64,000 nt of DNA from Pseudomonas citronellolis (GTDB lineage Bacteria; Pseudomonadota; Gammaproteobacteria; Pseudomonadales; Pseudomonadaceae), in NCBI RefSeq assembly GCF_900112375.1, contig NZ_FOLS01000001.1, positions 1 through 64,000 on the forward strand, written 5' to 3'. Both the position numbers and the translations under genes were made by a program. Shown here piece by piece: positions 37,496 through 46,759 of this stretch (its first letter is position 1; every line of letters begins with the position of its first letter). The notes below the pieces were generated by a model. It was given only the letters and a program-made list of their open reading frames with translations. It made no database searches and was not told the origin of the DNA.

Positions 37496-37923
37496 GGCGC
37501 ATCCCCGCCGTCCGGCAGGCGAGCCATCCGGTACCCCGCCAGTTCCAGGCTCAAGGGCAGCGGCGGCAGGTCCTCGCCGAACAAGGTCGCCTGGACACGA
37601 TACAGGGCGCTGTCGAAGGGCCCGGGGTGGCCGCTGTAGCGGCTGACGACGGGGCGCGGAGCGGCGAGAAGCCGGCTCTCCCAGTCCAGCCGGTAGCTTC
37701 CAAGGGCGGCGCTGCCGCTCGGCTGGAGCATCGGGTTGAGCCCCTCGAGAAACGCCAGGCCGGTGCGGGTCGCATCGATGCGGCGCTGAACCTCGTTCAT
37801 TCGCTCCAGGCTGCGGAAGCCCGTCCCCAGCCAGGCCAGCAGCGCGCTGCCCACCACAGCCAGCAGCGTCAGGGCGACCACCGCTTCCAGCAGTGTGAAA
37901 CCGGCTTGCCGCCCGCGCTTCAC
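37492..37923 (-). CDS. gspI: type II secretion minor pseudopilin I
   Basis: A 143-residue pseudopilin with the site RQAG/FTLLEAVVALTLLAV and Glu+5. I prefer the GTG at 37923, which overlaps the gspH stop by four bases and has GGAG eight bases upstream; the ATG at 37944 has no ribosome site. The C-terminal part is short, as in GspI/XcpV proteins. Confidence 0.88.
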   Translation of the reverse strand: MKRGRQAGFTLLEAVVALTLLAVVGSALLAWLGTGFRSLERMNEVQRRIDATRTGLAFLEGLNPMLQPSGSAALGSYRLDWESRLLAAPRPVVSRYSGHPGPFDSALYRVQATLFGEDLPPLPLSLELAGYRMARLPDGGDAP

Positions 37924-38333
37924 TGGACGAACTCCGGCAGGCATTGCGGCGGAACCAGTTGCAACTGCCGAGCGACATCCCCCTGCCGCAACTCCAGCGT
38001 CCCCCCCAGGCAGACGCCATTGGCCAGGTAGATGACGGGCGCGCTTGCGCTCAGCTTCCAGCCCTGGGGCAGCTTCAGCATCTGCGGCGGCTCGACGCCA
38101 GCCGGCCCGATGAGGGTCTGCCGGGCTTCCAGCCGGGCCCGGTAGCCCAGCGTCTGCAGCTGGTTGGCGATGTCCTGCAGGTCGACACGACGACGCCAGG
38201 CCTCCTGCATGTTCAGCAGGTTGGGCATGACGACGGCGCCCACCGCGGCGACCAGGGCCAGCACCACCAGCAGTTCGAGCAGGGTGAAACCGCCGCAGCG
38301 CTCATTGCCGGGGCAGGAAGCCGATGTCCGCAT
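37920..38333 (-). CDS. gspH: type II secretion minor pseudopilin H
   Basis: A 137-residue pseudopilin with RCGG/FTLLELLVVLALVAAVG (cleavage after residue 15) and Glu+5. The leader has two cysteines, which is unusual. It overlaps gspG by 32 bases. Position between G and I supports the assignment, since GspH sequences are otherwise weakly conserved. Confidence 0.87.
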   Translation of the reverse strand: MRTSASCPGNERCGGFTLLELLVVLALVAAVGAVVMPNLLNMQEAWRRRVDLQDIANQLQTLGYRARLEARQTLIGPAGVEPPQMLKLPQGWKLSASAPVIYLANGVCLGGTLELRQGDVARQLQLVPPQCLPEFVQ

Positions 38334-38787
38334 TCTCCCCTTCCCCGCCAGGCTGCCCGTCGGCGCCCAGGCTGTACAGCGAGAACGGCTGTTCGGCACT
38401 GGGCGCATTGCTGTAGACGTAGGCACGGTTCCAGGGATCCAGCGGCACCCCGCCGTCCAGATAGGGGCCTTTCCAGAAGGCCTTGATCCGGTCGTCCGCA
38501 GGCGCCGCGTTGAGCAGGGCCAGCCCCTCCTGTTCGCTGGGCAGGCGGCCGATGTCCAGGCGCATGGTCATCAGCGCGCCCTTGAGCATCTTCACCTGGG
38601 TATCCGCGGTCTGCACCTTGGCCTTGTCGGCCTGGCTGAACAGGCGCGGCCCGACCAGCCCCATGAGCAGCCCGATGATCACCAGCACCACGATCATTTC
38701 CAGCAGGGTGAAGCCGCGCTCGCGTCCCGGCGCCGGCACTTTCCTGTTCCCCTCCCGGGGTCCTCTTCCCTCATGCCCGTCGCGCAT
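38302..38787 (-). CDS. gspG: type II secretion major pseudopilin G
   Basis: A 161-residue major pseudopilin. A long 25-residue leader ends RERG and is cleaved before FTLLEMIVVLVIIGLLMGLV. The C-terminal half has the GspG hallmark of calcium-site and DPW regions (LPSEQEGLALL, KGPYLDGGVPLDPWNRAYVY, SLGADGQPGGEGENADIG). The ATG at 38787 follows GGGGGAG, 14 bases after gspF. It should form the pseudopilus shaft. Confidence 0.94.
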   Translation of the reverse strand: MRDGHEGRGPREGNRKVPAPGRERGFTLLEMIVVLVIIGLLMGLVGPRLFSQADKAKVQTADTQVKMLKGALMTMRLDIGRLPSEQEGLALLNAAPADDRIKAFWKGPYLDGGVPLDPWNRAYVYSNAPSAEQPFSLYSLGADGQPGGEGENADIGFLPRQ

Positions 38788-38801
38788 CCACTCCCCCTTT
38801 T

Positions 38802-39992
38802 TCAGAACACAATGTCGTTGGCGCTGGTGATGGCCAGCACCACGCCGGTGATGATCACGCCGAACAGCGAGCCGATCAGCAGGATCGCCAGCGGCTCGAT
38901 CAGCGCCAGGACCTTGCGCATCCGTGAGCGCCCCAGTCCCTCGTAGAGTTCGGCGAGGCTGTCGAGCATCTCGGCCAGGCGCCCGGACCTTTCGCCGACG
39001 CGCACCAGGTTGCCGCCCGTGGCGGTGATCGCCCTGCGCAGTTCCAATGCCTCGGACAGGGAAGTCCCGCCCCTTACGTCCTGGGTGACCCTTTCCAGCA
39101 GCTCGCGTTGCAGACCGATGCGCACGCCCGCGCTGGCCAGGCGCAGGGCCTCGACCAGCGCCACGCGGTTGCCCAGCAGGGTGCCGAGGACCTTGGCCCA
39201 CTGGGCGATCTCCGCCTGCAACAGCCAGTCGCCGAGCAATGGCAAACGCAACAAGCCGTTGAGGAAGCGGCCGCGAACCTTCTCGCTCCTGGCCAACGGC
39301 AGCCCCAGGGCACCCAGCAGCAGGCCGGCGAGCAGCAACGGCAAGGCATTGGCCTTGCTCCAGACGCCGGTACTGAGCACTGCCCAGGCCAGCCAAGGCA
39401 GCTTGTCGGCGTGCTCCAGCAGGTTGGCGAACTTGGGTACGACGAAGACGAACATCACCATGACCGCCCCGATTCCGCTGAGCACCAGCACGCTCGGGTA
39501 GATCAGAGCGTTGCGCACTTCCTCGCGGGTGCGCCGCTCGTACTCCATCTGCGTCACGCAGTCCCGCAGCGCCGCCGCCAGGTTGCCGGTCATCTCGCCC
39601 GCCGCCACCAACTGGTAGGCGTAACGTGGCAGGGGCAAGCCGGCTTTCTCCAGCACCTGAGGGAAGGAACGCCCCTGGCGCAGACCTTCGCTCATGCTCT
39701 GCAGCGCCGCGCAGAGACGTGGATGGCTGCTCGAGCGCTCTTGGGCGGAGACTGCATCGGCCAGGGCGACGCCCGCCGCCAGCAGGGTCGCCAGCTCGTG
39801 CAGTGCCATGTTCAGTTCTTCCGCGCGCAGGCGCCGGCGCCCGGGTTGCGGCGCACGCTGGCCCGCCTCCAGGCTCAGAGGCGTCAGGCCCTGTGCCTCC
39901 AGCTGGCGAAGCGCGTCGCTGTGAGAACCAGCATCGAGGTCACCGCTGCAACGCCGGCCTTGCCGGTCCACTGCCTGGTATTCGAAGCGCAT
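38802..39992 (-). CDS. gspF: type II secretion inner-membrane platform protein F
   Basis: A 396-residue polytopic protein with two cytoplasmic PilC/GspF repeats (about 55-165 and 255-370; LATLLAAGVALADAVSAQER and LGTLLGNRVALVEALRLAS) and three membrane helices (about 170-190, 215-235, 370-392). It couples the ATPase to pseudopilus growth. It starts four bases after gspE. Confidence 0.95.
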   Translation of the reverse strand: MRFEYQAVDRQGRRCSGDLDAGSHSDALRQLEAQGLTPLSLEAGQRAPQPGRRRLRAEELNMALHELATLLAAGVALADAVSAQERSSSHPRLCAALQSMSEGLRQGRSFPQVLEKAGLPLPRYAYQLVAAGEMTGNLAAALRDCVTQMEYERRTREEVRNALIYPSVLVLSGIGAVMVMFVFVVPKFANLLEHADKLPWLAWAVLSTGVWSKANALPLLLAGLLLGALGLPLARSEKVRGRFLNGLLRLPLLGDWLLQAEIAQWAKVLGTLLGNRVALVEALRLASAGVRIGLQRELLERVTQDVRGGTSLSEALELRRAITATGGNLVRVGERSGRLAEMLDSLAELYEGLGRSRMRKVLALIEPLAILLIGSLFGVIITGVVLAITSANDIVF

Positions 39993-39996
39993 GCCG

Positions 39997-41733
39997 TTAA
40001 CCGCTGGTGACCCGATGTACCTCGTCCAGCGAGGTCAGGCCCAGCCAGGCCTTGATGAAGCCGTCTTCGCGCATGCTGCGGAAGCCCTGGCTGGCCGCCA
40101 GCCGGCGCATCTGCTCGACGGGCGCCTGTTGCAGGATGAGCGCCTGCAGTTCGGGGCCGACGTCCACCATCTCGTAGATTCCCAGCCGCCCGTGATAGCC
40201 CGTGCCCTGGCACTGCTCGCAGCCCTTCGCGCGGAGCCAGTTCGGTGCCTGCCCGGGGTAGAGGCGCTGGATCGCCGCGTCCAGCGCGGCCTTGTCCTCT
40301 GCCGCCAGGCCGGGCTCGCAGGGCTCCGCGCAATGCAGGCACAGAGTGCGCACCAGACGCTGGGCCTGGACGCCGCGTACCGGCGAGGCGACCAGGAACG
40401 GCTCGATGCCCATGTCGATCAAGCGGGTGAAAGCGCTGAGCGAATCGTTGGTGTGCAGCGTGGAGAACACCAGGTGGCCGGTGAGGGACGACTGCACGGC
40501 GATCTCCGCCGTCTCCAGGTCGCGGATCTCGCCGATCATGATCACGTCCGGGTCCTGGCGCAGGATCGAGCGTAGGGCGGCGGCGAAGGTCAGGCCGATG
40601 TCGGCGTGGGCCTGGACCTGGGTGATGTTCGGCACCTGGTACTCGACCGGGTCCTCCACCGTGATGATCTTGCGGATGCCGTCGTTGATGGCCTCGAGCG
40701 TGCCGTAGAGGGTCGTCGACTTGCCGGAGCCGGTCGGGCCGGTGACCAGCACGATGCCGTGGGGCTCGGCGATCCAGGCGCGCATCAGGTCCAGATGGTC
40801 CGCCAGCATTCCCAGGCGGTCCAGGCGCAGACCTTCGCGGGCCTTGGGCAGCAGGCGCATCACCACCGACTCGCCATGCACCCCGGGCAGCGTGGAAACG
40901 CGGACGTCCATATCCTGCCCGCCCACTCTGGTGCTCATCCGCCCGTCCTGGGGCAGGCGCCGTTCGGCGATGTCAATGGCGGAGATCAGCTTGATCCGCG
41001 AGACCACCGCGGCGAAGCGCTCCCGCGGCAGGCTCAGCTGCGATTGCAGGACGCCATCGATGCGGAAGCGGATATGGAAATTGAATTCGCGCGGCTCGAT
41101 GTGGATGTCCGAGGCGCGTTTCTCCACCGCCTGGCTCATGACGTTGTTGACCAGTTCGACGATGGGCGCCTCCTCCGCCATTTCCCGCAGCTGGCGGATG
41201 TCGTCGGAGGCGAAGCGCAGCCCATCGCGGCTCTCCTGCTGCAGGCGCTCCTTGAGCAGCTCCAGCCAGGCGTCGAGATCCTGGGAGCGGCACAGCAGCG
41301 TGCGCAATGGCTGCCCGGGATGGAAATAGCGCAGGACCTCCAGGACGAAGGACGCCATCGGGTCACGGGAAGCGACCAGCAGGCCGCCCTGGGCATCGTT
41401 CCAGACGACCACCTGTTCGGCGACGAACCATTCCACACCGATGGAGGTCGCTTCGAGGAAAGCCAGCAACTCGGCGTTGCCGGGGGACTCCAGGTCCACG
41501 CCCACCAAAGGCATGCGCAGTTGTTCGGCGAGCACTTCCAGCAGGGCCGCCTCCGAAACACCGCCCGAGCGCAGCAATAGCGCCCCAAGGCGCCCGCCGA
41601 TCCTGGCCTGCAGTTCCAGCGCGCGCTCCAGCTCCTGGGCGTTGCACAGGCCGCGCTCGATGAGCATCTGCCCCAGCGGGCGGGCATCGGCAACGACCGC
41701 CGGCACGGTGTCGGCGAGCGGTTCAGAGGACAT
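39997..41733 (-). CDS. gspE: type II secretion ATPase E
   Basis: A 578-residue cytoplasmic ATPase that powers pseudopilus assembly. An N1E-type domain (about 20-160) binds GspL. The catalytic part has Walker A GPTGSGKST (about residue 332), an Asp box IITVEDPVEYQ, Walker B DPDVIMIGEIRD and the His box region LVFSTLHTNDS. A tetracysteine zinc module CxxC..CxxC (about 468-520) identifies it as GspE and separates it from PilB of similar length. It starts inside the last codons of wzm (11-base overlap), so its translation probably depends on wzm. Confidence 0.96.
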   Translation of the reverse strand: MSSEPLADTVPAVVADARPLGQMLIERGLCNAQELERALELQARIGGRLGALLLRSGGVSEAALLEVLAEQLRMPLVGVDLESPGNAELLAFLEATSIGVEWFVAEQVVVWNDAQGGLLVASRDPMASFVLEVLRYFHPGQPLRTLLCRSQDLDAWLELLKERLQQESRDGLRFASDDIRQLREMAEEAPIVELVNNVMSQAVEKRASDIHIEPREFNFHIRFRIDGVLQSQLSLPRERFAAVVSRIKLISAIDIAERRLPQDGRMSTRVGGQDMDVRVSTLPGVHGESVVMRLLPKAREGLRLDRLGMLADHLDLMRAWIAEPHGIVLVTGPTGSGKSTTLYGTLEAINDGIRKIITVEDPVEYQVPNITQVQAHADIGLTFAAALRSILRQDPDVIMIGEIRDLETAEIAVQSSLTGHLVFSTLHTNDSLSAFTRLIDMGIEPFLVASPVRGVQAQRLVRTLCLHCAEPCEPGLAAEDKAALDAAIQRLYPGQAPNWLRAKGCEQCQGTGYHGRLGIYEMVDVGPELQALILQQAPVEQMRRLAASQGFRSMREDGFIKAWLGLTSLDEVHRVTSG

Positions 41734-42535
41734 CGGCGAAACCGTCCTTCATACGCCGGAACCACAGCCAGCCCAGTACCGCCAACAGACAGGCGATGGC
41801 GGCATAACCCAGTTGGACGCCCATCGGCGGCATCGGCATGCCGAACAGGCAGGCCCTCACCGCTTCCACCGGAACGCTCAGCGGATTGAGCAACAGGTAG
41901 GGGCGCAAGGCTTCCGGCAAGGCGCTCACGGGGTAGAACACCGGGCTGAGGAACAGCAGCAATACGAGAAGAAACTGGATGAACTGGCTGGTATCGCGGA
42001 AATAGGCGCCGAACACGGCGATGATCCAGCTGAGGCCGCACACGCACAGCACGAAGGGCAGCAGGACCAACGGCAGGTAGAGGATGCTCCAGCCCAGCGG
42101 TTGCCCGAGCCAGGGCATCAGCAGGAGCAGTACGAGAAAGCCGATGACGACGTTCGACAGGGCGGACAGGGCCAGCGAAAGCGGCAGGAGTTCCAGCGGG
42201 AAGACCAGCTTCTTCACCTGGTTGCGGTGGTTGTGCATCACCGTGACCGCGCGGGACAGGCTGTCCGCCAGCATGCCGTGGAGCAGCAGCCCGGCGAAGA
42301 GCGTCAAGGCGAAGGAGGCCGTGCTTTGCTCCGTCCCCCAGCGCGACTTGAGCACCTGGCCGAAAACGAAGGTGTAGACCGCCAGCAGCAGGAAGGGCGA
42401 CAGCAGCAGCCATAGCCGCCCGAACAGGGCGCCCTGGTAGCGCGCCAGGATTTCCCGCCGGGTCAGTGCGAGCAACAACTGGACCCACGCGCCCTGCGAG
42501 GAATGCAGTGCGGCGGGGACGGGACTGTCGGACAA
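41723..42535 (-). CDS. wzm: O-polysaccharide ABC transporter permease
   Basis: A 270-residue ABC-2 permease with six predicted membrane helices (about 38-55, 72-88, 118-138, 150-175, 185-205, 238-258). LLLALTRREILARYQGALFGRLW near the start is typical of Wzm proteins that export undecaprenyl-linked glycans. Its ATPase partner wzt is 15 kb away at the other side of the type II cluster. It is the first gene after cmk (183-base gap) and ends overlapping gspE by 11 bases. Whether it pairs with this Wzt is inferred from family and locus. Confidence 0.92.
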   Translation of the reverse strand: MSDSPVPAALHSSQGAWVQLLLALTRREILARYQGALFGRLWLLLSPFLLLAVYTFVFGQVLKSRWGTEQSTASFALTLFAGLLLHGMLADSLSRAVTVMHNHRNQVKKLVFPLELLPLSLALSALSNVVIGFLVLLLLMPWLGQPLGWSILYLPLVLLPFVLCVCGLSWIIAVFGAYFRDTSQFIQFLLVLLLFLSPVFYPVSALPEALRPYLLLNPLSVPVEAVRACLFGMPMPPMGVQLGYAAIACLLAVLGWLWFRRMKDGFADVL

Positions 42536-42556
42536 GGGGCCTCCACGCTATTCACG

Positions 42557-42577
42557 GCCCGCTCGGGTCGAGCGGGC
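42557..42577 (-). other. perfect hairpin upstream of wzm
   Basis: GCCCGCTCG and CGAGCGGGC form a nine-base-pair stem around a three-base loop, 21 bases before the wzm ATG. There is no T-run. It could be a cmk 3' structure or a translation or mRNA-stability element of the wzm-gsp transcript. Confidence 0.5.
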
Positions 42578-42718
42578 GCTATTGAACAGCGCGGAAGTTT
42601 GGCAGCCCGGGCAAGACGTCTCTAGAAGAAACGTCCTCAGCATCAAGAGGAATCATCCTCAGAAATATCTTCAAGCACGCGACGCCGAAAACTGCCGCAG
42701 CTGAAGGATTCCCAGGCC

Positions 42719-43423
42719 TCAGTCGGTCAGACCGAGCCTCTCGACCTCACCAAGAATGCTGTCCACCACCGCCTCGATGCTCATGCTGGTGGAGTCGACC
42801 ACGATGGCGCCTTCGGCTGGTTTCAGCGGGGCTACGCTGCGCTGGCTGTCGCGTTCGTCGCGGGCGCGGATTTCCTCGGTGAGCGCGGCCATGTCGCAGT
42901 CCACGCCCTTGCCCTTGAGCTGCAGGTAGCGGCGGCGGGCGCGTTCTTCGGCCGAGGCGGTGAGGAAGATCTTCAGCGGCGCGCCGGGGAATACCACGGT
43001 GCCCATGTCGCGGCCGTCGGCCACCAGGCCCGGGGCTTCGAGGAAGGCGCGCTGGCGTTGCAGCAGAGCGTCGCGCACCGCCGGCAGCGCGGCGACCTGG
43101 GAGGCGCCGGCGCCGACCTGCTCGGTGCGGATGGTGTCGGTGACGTCTTCGCCTTCGAGGATGATGTGCTGGCCCTCGCCGCCCTTGGCGTGGGTGAACT
43201 GCACGTCCAGGTGCGCGGCCAGGACCTTGAGGGCTTCCTCGTTGGTCAGGTCGATGCCGTGGTTGCCGGCGGCGAAGGCCAGCAGGCGGTACAGCGCGCC
43301 GGAGTCGAGCAGGTTCCAGCCCAGGCGCTTGGCCAGGATGCCGGCCACGGTGCCCTTGCCGGAGCCGCTGGGGCCGTCGATGGCGACCACCGGCCAGGCC
43401 GCGGCGAAGTCGGAGGCGGCCAT
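42719..43423 (-). CDS. cmk: cytidylate kinase
   Basis: A 234-residue nucleoside monophosphate kinase that phosphorylates CMP/dCMP. It has the P-loop [11 protein letters not shown] (residues 14-24), [11 protein letters not shown] (about 140) and the bacterial-type long NMP-binding insert. The ATG overlaps the aroA stop by one base (TGATG) behind GGAGG, fixing the start. Normally rpsA follows directly; here the island begins 183 bases later. Confidence 0.97.
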   Translation of the reverse strand: MAASDFAAAWPVVAIDGPSGSGKGTVAGILAKRLGWNLLDSGALYRLLAFAAGNHGIDLTNEEALKVLAAHLDVQFTHAKGGEGQHIILEGEDVTDTIRTEQVGAGASQVAALPAVRDALLQRQRAFLEAPGLVADGRDMGTVVFPGAPLKIFLTASAEERARRRYLQLKGKGVDCDMAALTEEIRARDERDSQRSVAPLKPAEGAIVVDSTSMSIEAVVDSILGEVERLGLTD

Positions 43424-45648
43424 CAGTTGCCCTCCTCCGCCACGCGGATGCCGGCACCCGCGGCCAGGCCGAGGAAGTTCGGGAAGGAGGTGGCGACGTT
43501 GGCGCAGTCGTGGATGCGGATCGGCGCCGAGGCGCGCAACGAGGCCACGCTGAAGGACATGGCGATGCGGTGGTCGCCGTGGCTCCAGACTTCGCCGCCG
43601 CCGTAGGCGCCGCCGTCGATGATGATGCCGTCCGGGGTCGGCTCGCATTTCACGCCCAGGGCCAGCAGGCCGTCGGCCATGACCTGGATGCGGTCGGATT
43701 CCTTCACCCGCAGCTCTTCGGCGCCGCGCAGCACGGTGCGGCCTTCGGCGTTGGCGGCGGCGACGAACAGCACGGGGAATTCGTCGATGGCCAGGGGCAC
43801 CAGGTCCTCGGGAATGTCGATGCCCTTCAGCTTGGCCGAGCGCACGCGCAGGTCGGCCACCGGCTCGCCGCCCACTTCACGCTGGTTCTCCAGGGTGATG
43901 TCGGCGCCCATCAGCTTGAGGATATCGATGACGCCGGTACGGGTCGGGTTGATGCCGACGTGTTCGAGGACGATCTCCGAACCTTCGGCGATGCTAGCCG
44001 CGACCAGGAAGAAGGCCGCGGAGGAGATGTCCGCCGGGACTTCGATGTTGGTGGCGCTGAGCTTGTGGCCGCTTTCGACCTTGGCGGTGCTGCCTTCCAC
44101 CTCCACCGGGTAGCCGAAGCCGCGCAGCATGCGCTCGGTGTGGTCGCGGGTCGGCGCCGGCTCGGTCACCGAGGTTTCACCGGCGGCGTAGAGGCCGGCG
44201 AGCAGCAGGCAGGATTTCACCTGGGCGCTGGCCATGGGCATGTCGTAGTGCATGCCGGTCAGCTTCTGGCCGCCCTTGATGGTCAGTGGCGGACGGCCTT
44301 CAGCGGCGGTCTCGATCACCGCGCCCATTTCGCGCAGCGGCTTGGCCACGCGGTTCATCGGGCGTTTGGTCAGCGAGGCGTCGCCGGTCAGGGTGCTGTC
44401 GAACGGCTGCGCCGCCAGCAGGCCGCTGAGCAGGCGCATGGAGGTGCCGGAGTTGCCCAGGTAGATGGGGCCCGGCGCCGGCTTCAGGCCGTGCAGGCCG
44501 ACGCCGTGGACGGTCACGCGGCCGTGGTGCGGGCCTTCGATGACCACGCCCATGTCGCGGAACGCCTGAATGGTGGCCAGGGCGTCCTCGCCCTCGAGGA
44601 AGCCGGCCACCTCGGTGGTGCCTTCGGCCAGGGAGCCGAGCATGATCGAGCGGTGGGAGATGGACTTGTCGCCCGGAACGCGTACGCGTCCGGACAGGCG
44701 GCCACCCGGCTGAGCCAGGTAAATCAGGTCGTTGTTGTGCATGGCGTCCACATAGGCCCGGCGGGCCAGGATTTTGCTGAAGTGTTCACGGGCGACGCGG
44801 GCGCGGGTGAACACGCCCATCAGTTGCTGCCCGTCCCCTGCATCGACGGCCTCGCGCAGGGCGTCGAGGTCGTCGCGGAAAACGTCGAGGATGCGCAGCA
44901 CCGCCTTGCGGTTGGCAAGGAAGATATCGTGCCACATCGTCGGGTCGCTGCCGGCGATCCGCGTGAAGTCGCGGAAGCCGCCGGCGGCATAACGGAAGAT
45001 TTCCAGATTTTCGCTGCGCTTGGCCAGCGAGTCGACCAGCGTGAAGGCCAGCAGGTGCGGCAGGTGGCTGGTGGCGGCGAGCACTTCGTCGTGGTGCTCG
45101 ACTTCCATCAACTCGACGTCCGCGCCCAGCTCGCGCCACAGCGCCTCGACGCACTGGACCGCGTCCGCGTCGGCATTATCCAGCGGCGTGAGGATGACTT
45201 TATGACGGCGGAACAGTTTGCCGTTGGCCGCTTCCACCCCGCTCTGCTCGGAGCCGGCGATGGGATGGCCGGGGATGAAGCGCGCCGGCATCTCGCCGAA
45301 GGCGGCCCTGGCCGCGCGCACCACATTGCCCTTGGCGCTGCCGACGTCGGTGAGCACCGCATGGCCCAGGTCGAAGGTGGCCAGTTCGGCGAGCACCTTC
45401 TCCATGGCCAGGATGGGCACGGCGAGCTGGATCACGTCGGCGTCGCGGCAGCCTTCGCGCAGGCTCTCCTCGCAACGGTCGACCACGCCCAGCTGCACCG
45501 CCAGGCGGCGCGTCTGCGGGTCGCGGTCGACGCCGACCACTTCCTCGAACAGGCCTTTCTCGCGCAGCCCCTTGGCGAAGGAGCCGCCGATCAGGCCCAG
45601 CCCCACCACCACCAGGCGACGGAGCTTGCGTGGCGTCACCTCAGGCAC
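43423..45648 (-). CDS. aroA: fused prephenate dehydrogenase / EPSP synthase
   Basis: A 741-residue bifunctional shikimate/tyrosine enzyme. Residues about 10-290 are a TyrA-type prephenate dehydrogenase with [13 protein letters not shown] (NAD motif) and the [14 protein letters not shown] substrate loop. Residues about 305-735 are 5-enolpyruvylshikimate-3-phosphate synthase, with [34 protein letters not shown] and the late [15 protein letters not shown] stretch. The same fusion is found in P. aeruginosa, so it is not an assembly error. The start is GTG, overlapping hisC by eight bases. Confidence 0.96.
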   Translation of the reverse strand: MPEVTPRKLRRLVVVGLGLIGGSFAKGLREKGLFEEVVGVDRDPQTRRLAVQLGVVDRCEESLREGCRDADVIQLAVPILAMEKVLAELATFDLGHAVLTDVGSAKGNVVRAARAAFGEMPARFIPGHPIAGSEQSGVEAANGKLFRRHKVILTPLDNADADAVQCVEALWRELGADVELMEVEHHDEVLAATSHLPHLLAFTLVDSLAKRSENLEIFRYAAGGFRDFTRIAGSDPTMWHDIFLANRKAVLRILDVFRDDLDALREAVDAGDGQQLMGVFTRARVAREHFSKILARRAYVDAMHNNDLIYLAQPGGRLSGRVRVPGDKSISHRSIMLGSLAEGTTEVAGFLEGEDALATIQAFRDMGVVIEGPHHGRVTVHGVGLHGLKPAPGPIYLGNSGTSMRLLSGLLAAQPFDSTLTGDASLTKRPMNRVAKPLREMGAVIETAAEGRPPLTIKGGQKLTGMHYDMPMASAQVKSCLLLAGLYAAGETSVTEPAPTRDHTERMLRGFGYPVEVEGSTAKVESGHKLSATNIEVPADISSAAFFLVAASIAEGSEIVLEHVGINPTRTGVIDILKLMGADITLENQREVGGEPVADLRVRSAKLKGIDIPEDLVPLAIDEFPVLFVAAANAEGRTVLRGAEELRVKESDRIQVMADGLLALGVKCEPTPDGIIIDGGAYGGGEVWSHGDHRIAMSFSVASLRASAPIRIHDCANVATSFPNFLGLAAGAGIRVAEEGN

Positions 45649-46753
45649 GGGCGAGCACCTTGGCCAGGGCTTCGAGGAAGCGCGCGTTCTCTTCCGGCAG
45701 GCCGATGGAGATGCGCAGGTGCTGCGGCATACCGTAGCCGCCCACCGGGCGCACGATCACGCCTTCCGCCAGCAGGGCCTGGTAGACCGGGCCGGCGTCG
45801 CGCTGCAGGTCGACGGCGAGGAAGTTGCCCTTCGACGGGATCCAGGCCAGGCCCAGGGCGCGCAGGCCATCCTGCAGCTGCTGCATGCCGGCGTCGTTGA
45901 TGCGCTTGCCTTCGGCCAGGTACTCAGCGTCGTCCAGAGCGGCGCAGGCGGCGGCCAGGGCCAGACTGTTGACGTTGAACGGCTGGCGCACGCGGTTGAG
46001 CACGTCGGCGATCTGCGCCGAGGAGATGGCGTAGCCGACGCGTAGCGAAGCCAGGCCGTAGGCCTTGGAGAAGGTGCGCGAGACCAGCAGGTTCGGGTAG
46101 CGGGCCAGGTAGGCCAGACCGTCGGGCAGTTCGTCGCCCTCGGCGTACTCGATGTAGGCCTCGTCCAGCACCACCAGGACGTTTTCCGGCACGCGGGAGA
46201 GGAATTGCTCCAGCGCGTCCGGACCAAACCAGGTGCCGGTGGGGTTGTTCGGGTTGGCGATGAAGACCACGCGGGTGTTGGCGTCGATGGCCGCCAGCAT
46301 GGCTTCCAGGTCATGCCCCCAGTCTTTCGCCGGCACCGCCCTGCCCTCGGCGCCAACGGCCTGGGTGGAGATCGGGTAGACGGCGAAGGCGTACTGGCTG
46401 AACACGGCGTTCAGGCCCGGCGCCAGGTAGGCGCGGGCGACCAGGTCGAGGATGTCGTTGGAGCCGTTGCCGAGGGTCACCTCGGCGGTGGAAACGCCGC
46501 AGCGGGCAGCCAGCTTGCTCTTCAGCTCGAAGCCGTTGCCGTCGGGATAGCGGGTCATTTCCGCCAGTTCGCCGCGGATCGCTTCCAGCACCTTGGCGCT
46601 GGGGCCCAGCGGGTTCTCGTTGCTGGCCAGCTTGACGATCTTCGCCGGGTCCAGGTTCAGCTCGCGGGCCAGTTCGTCCACCGGCTTGCCCGGCACGTAG
46701 GGCGAGAGTTTCTGTACGCCCGGCTGGGCCAGGGCGAGGAAGTCGCAAGACAT
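45641..46753 (-). CDS. hisC: histidinol-phosphate aminotransferase (aromatic operon copy)
   Basis: A 370-residue class I/II PLP aminotransferase. Visible motifs: LASNENPLGPS (about 34), LGNGSNDILDLVARA (about 88), FIANPNNPTGTW (about 158) and the PLP lysine in SRTFSKAYGLASLRVGY (about 215). Its place between pheA and tyrA-aroA suggests a main role in phenylalanine and tyrosine transamination, as for the second hisC in Pseudomonas. The ATG at 46753 is preceded by a GAGG box. Confidence 0.93.
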   Translation of the reverse strand: MSCDFLALAQPGVQKLSPYVPGKPVDELARELNLDPAKIVKLASNENPLGPSAKVLEAIRGELAEMTRYPDGNGFELKSKLAARCGVSTAEVTLGNGSNDILDLVARAYLAPGLNAVFSQYAFAVYPISTQAVGAEGRAVPAKDWGHDLEAMLAAIDANTRVVFIANPNNPTGTWFGPDALEQFLSRVPENVLVVLDEAYIEYAEGDELPDGLAYLARYPNLLVSRTFSKAYGLASLRVGYAISSAQIADVLNRVRQPFNVNSLALAAACAALDDAEYLAEGKRINDAGMQQLQDGLRALGLAWIPSKGNFLAVDLQRDAGPVYQALLAEGVIVRPVGGYGMPQHLRISIGLPEENARFLEALAKVLARA

Positions 46754-46759
46754 ATAAAA

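Noticed and set aside
42536-42718. JUMPstart/ops element expected upstream of a polysaccharide operon
   Set aside because: No GGCGGTAGCG-type core was found before wzm or in the 30.6-31.3 kb leader.
43423-45648. tyrA-aroA read as an assembly or frameshift artefact
   Set aside because: The same fusion is standard in P. aeruginosa, and both catalytic domains are intact.
43510-45900. 796-codon plus-strand frame opposite the tyrA-aroA gene
   Set aside because: Shadow frame; the fused enzyme on the other strand is fully supported by motifs.
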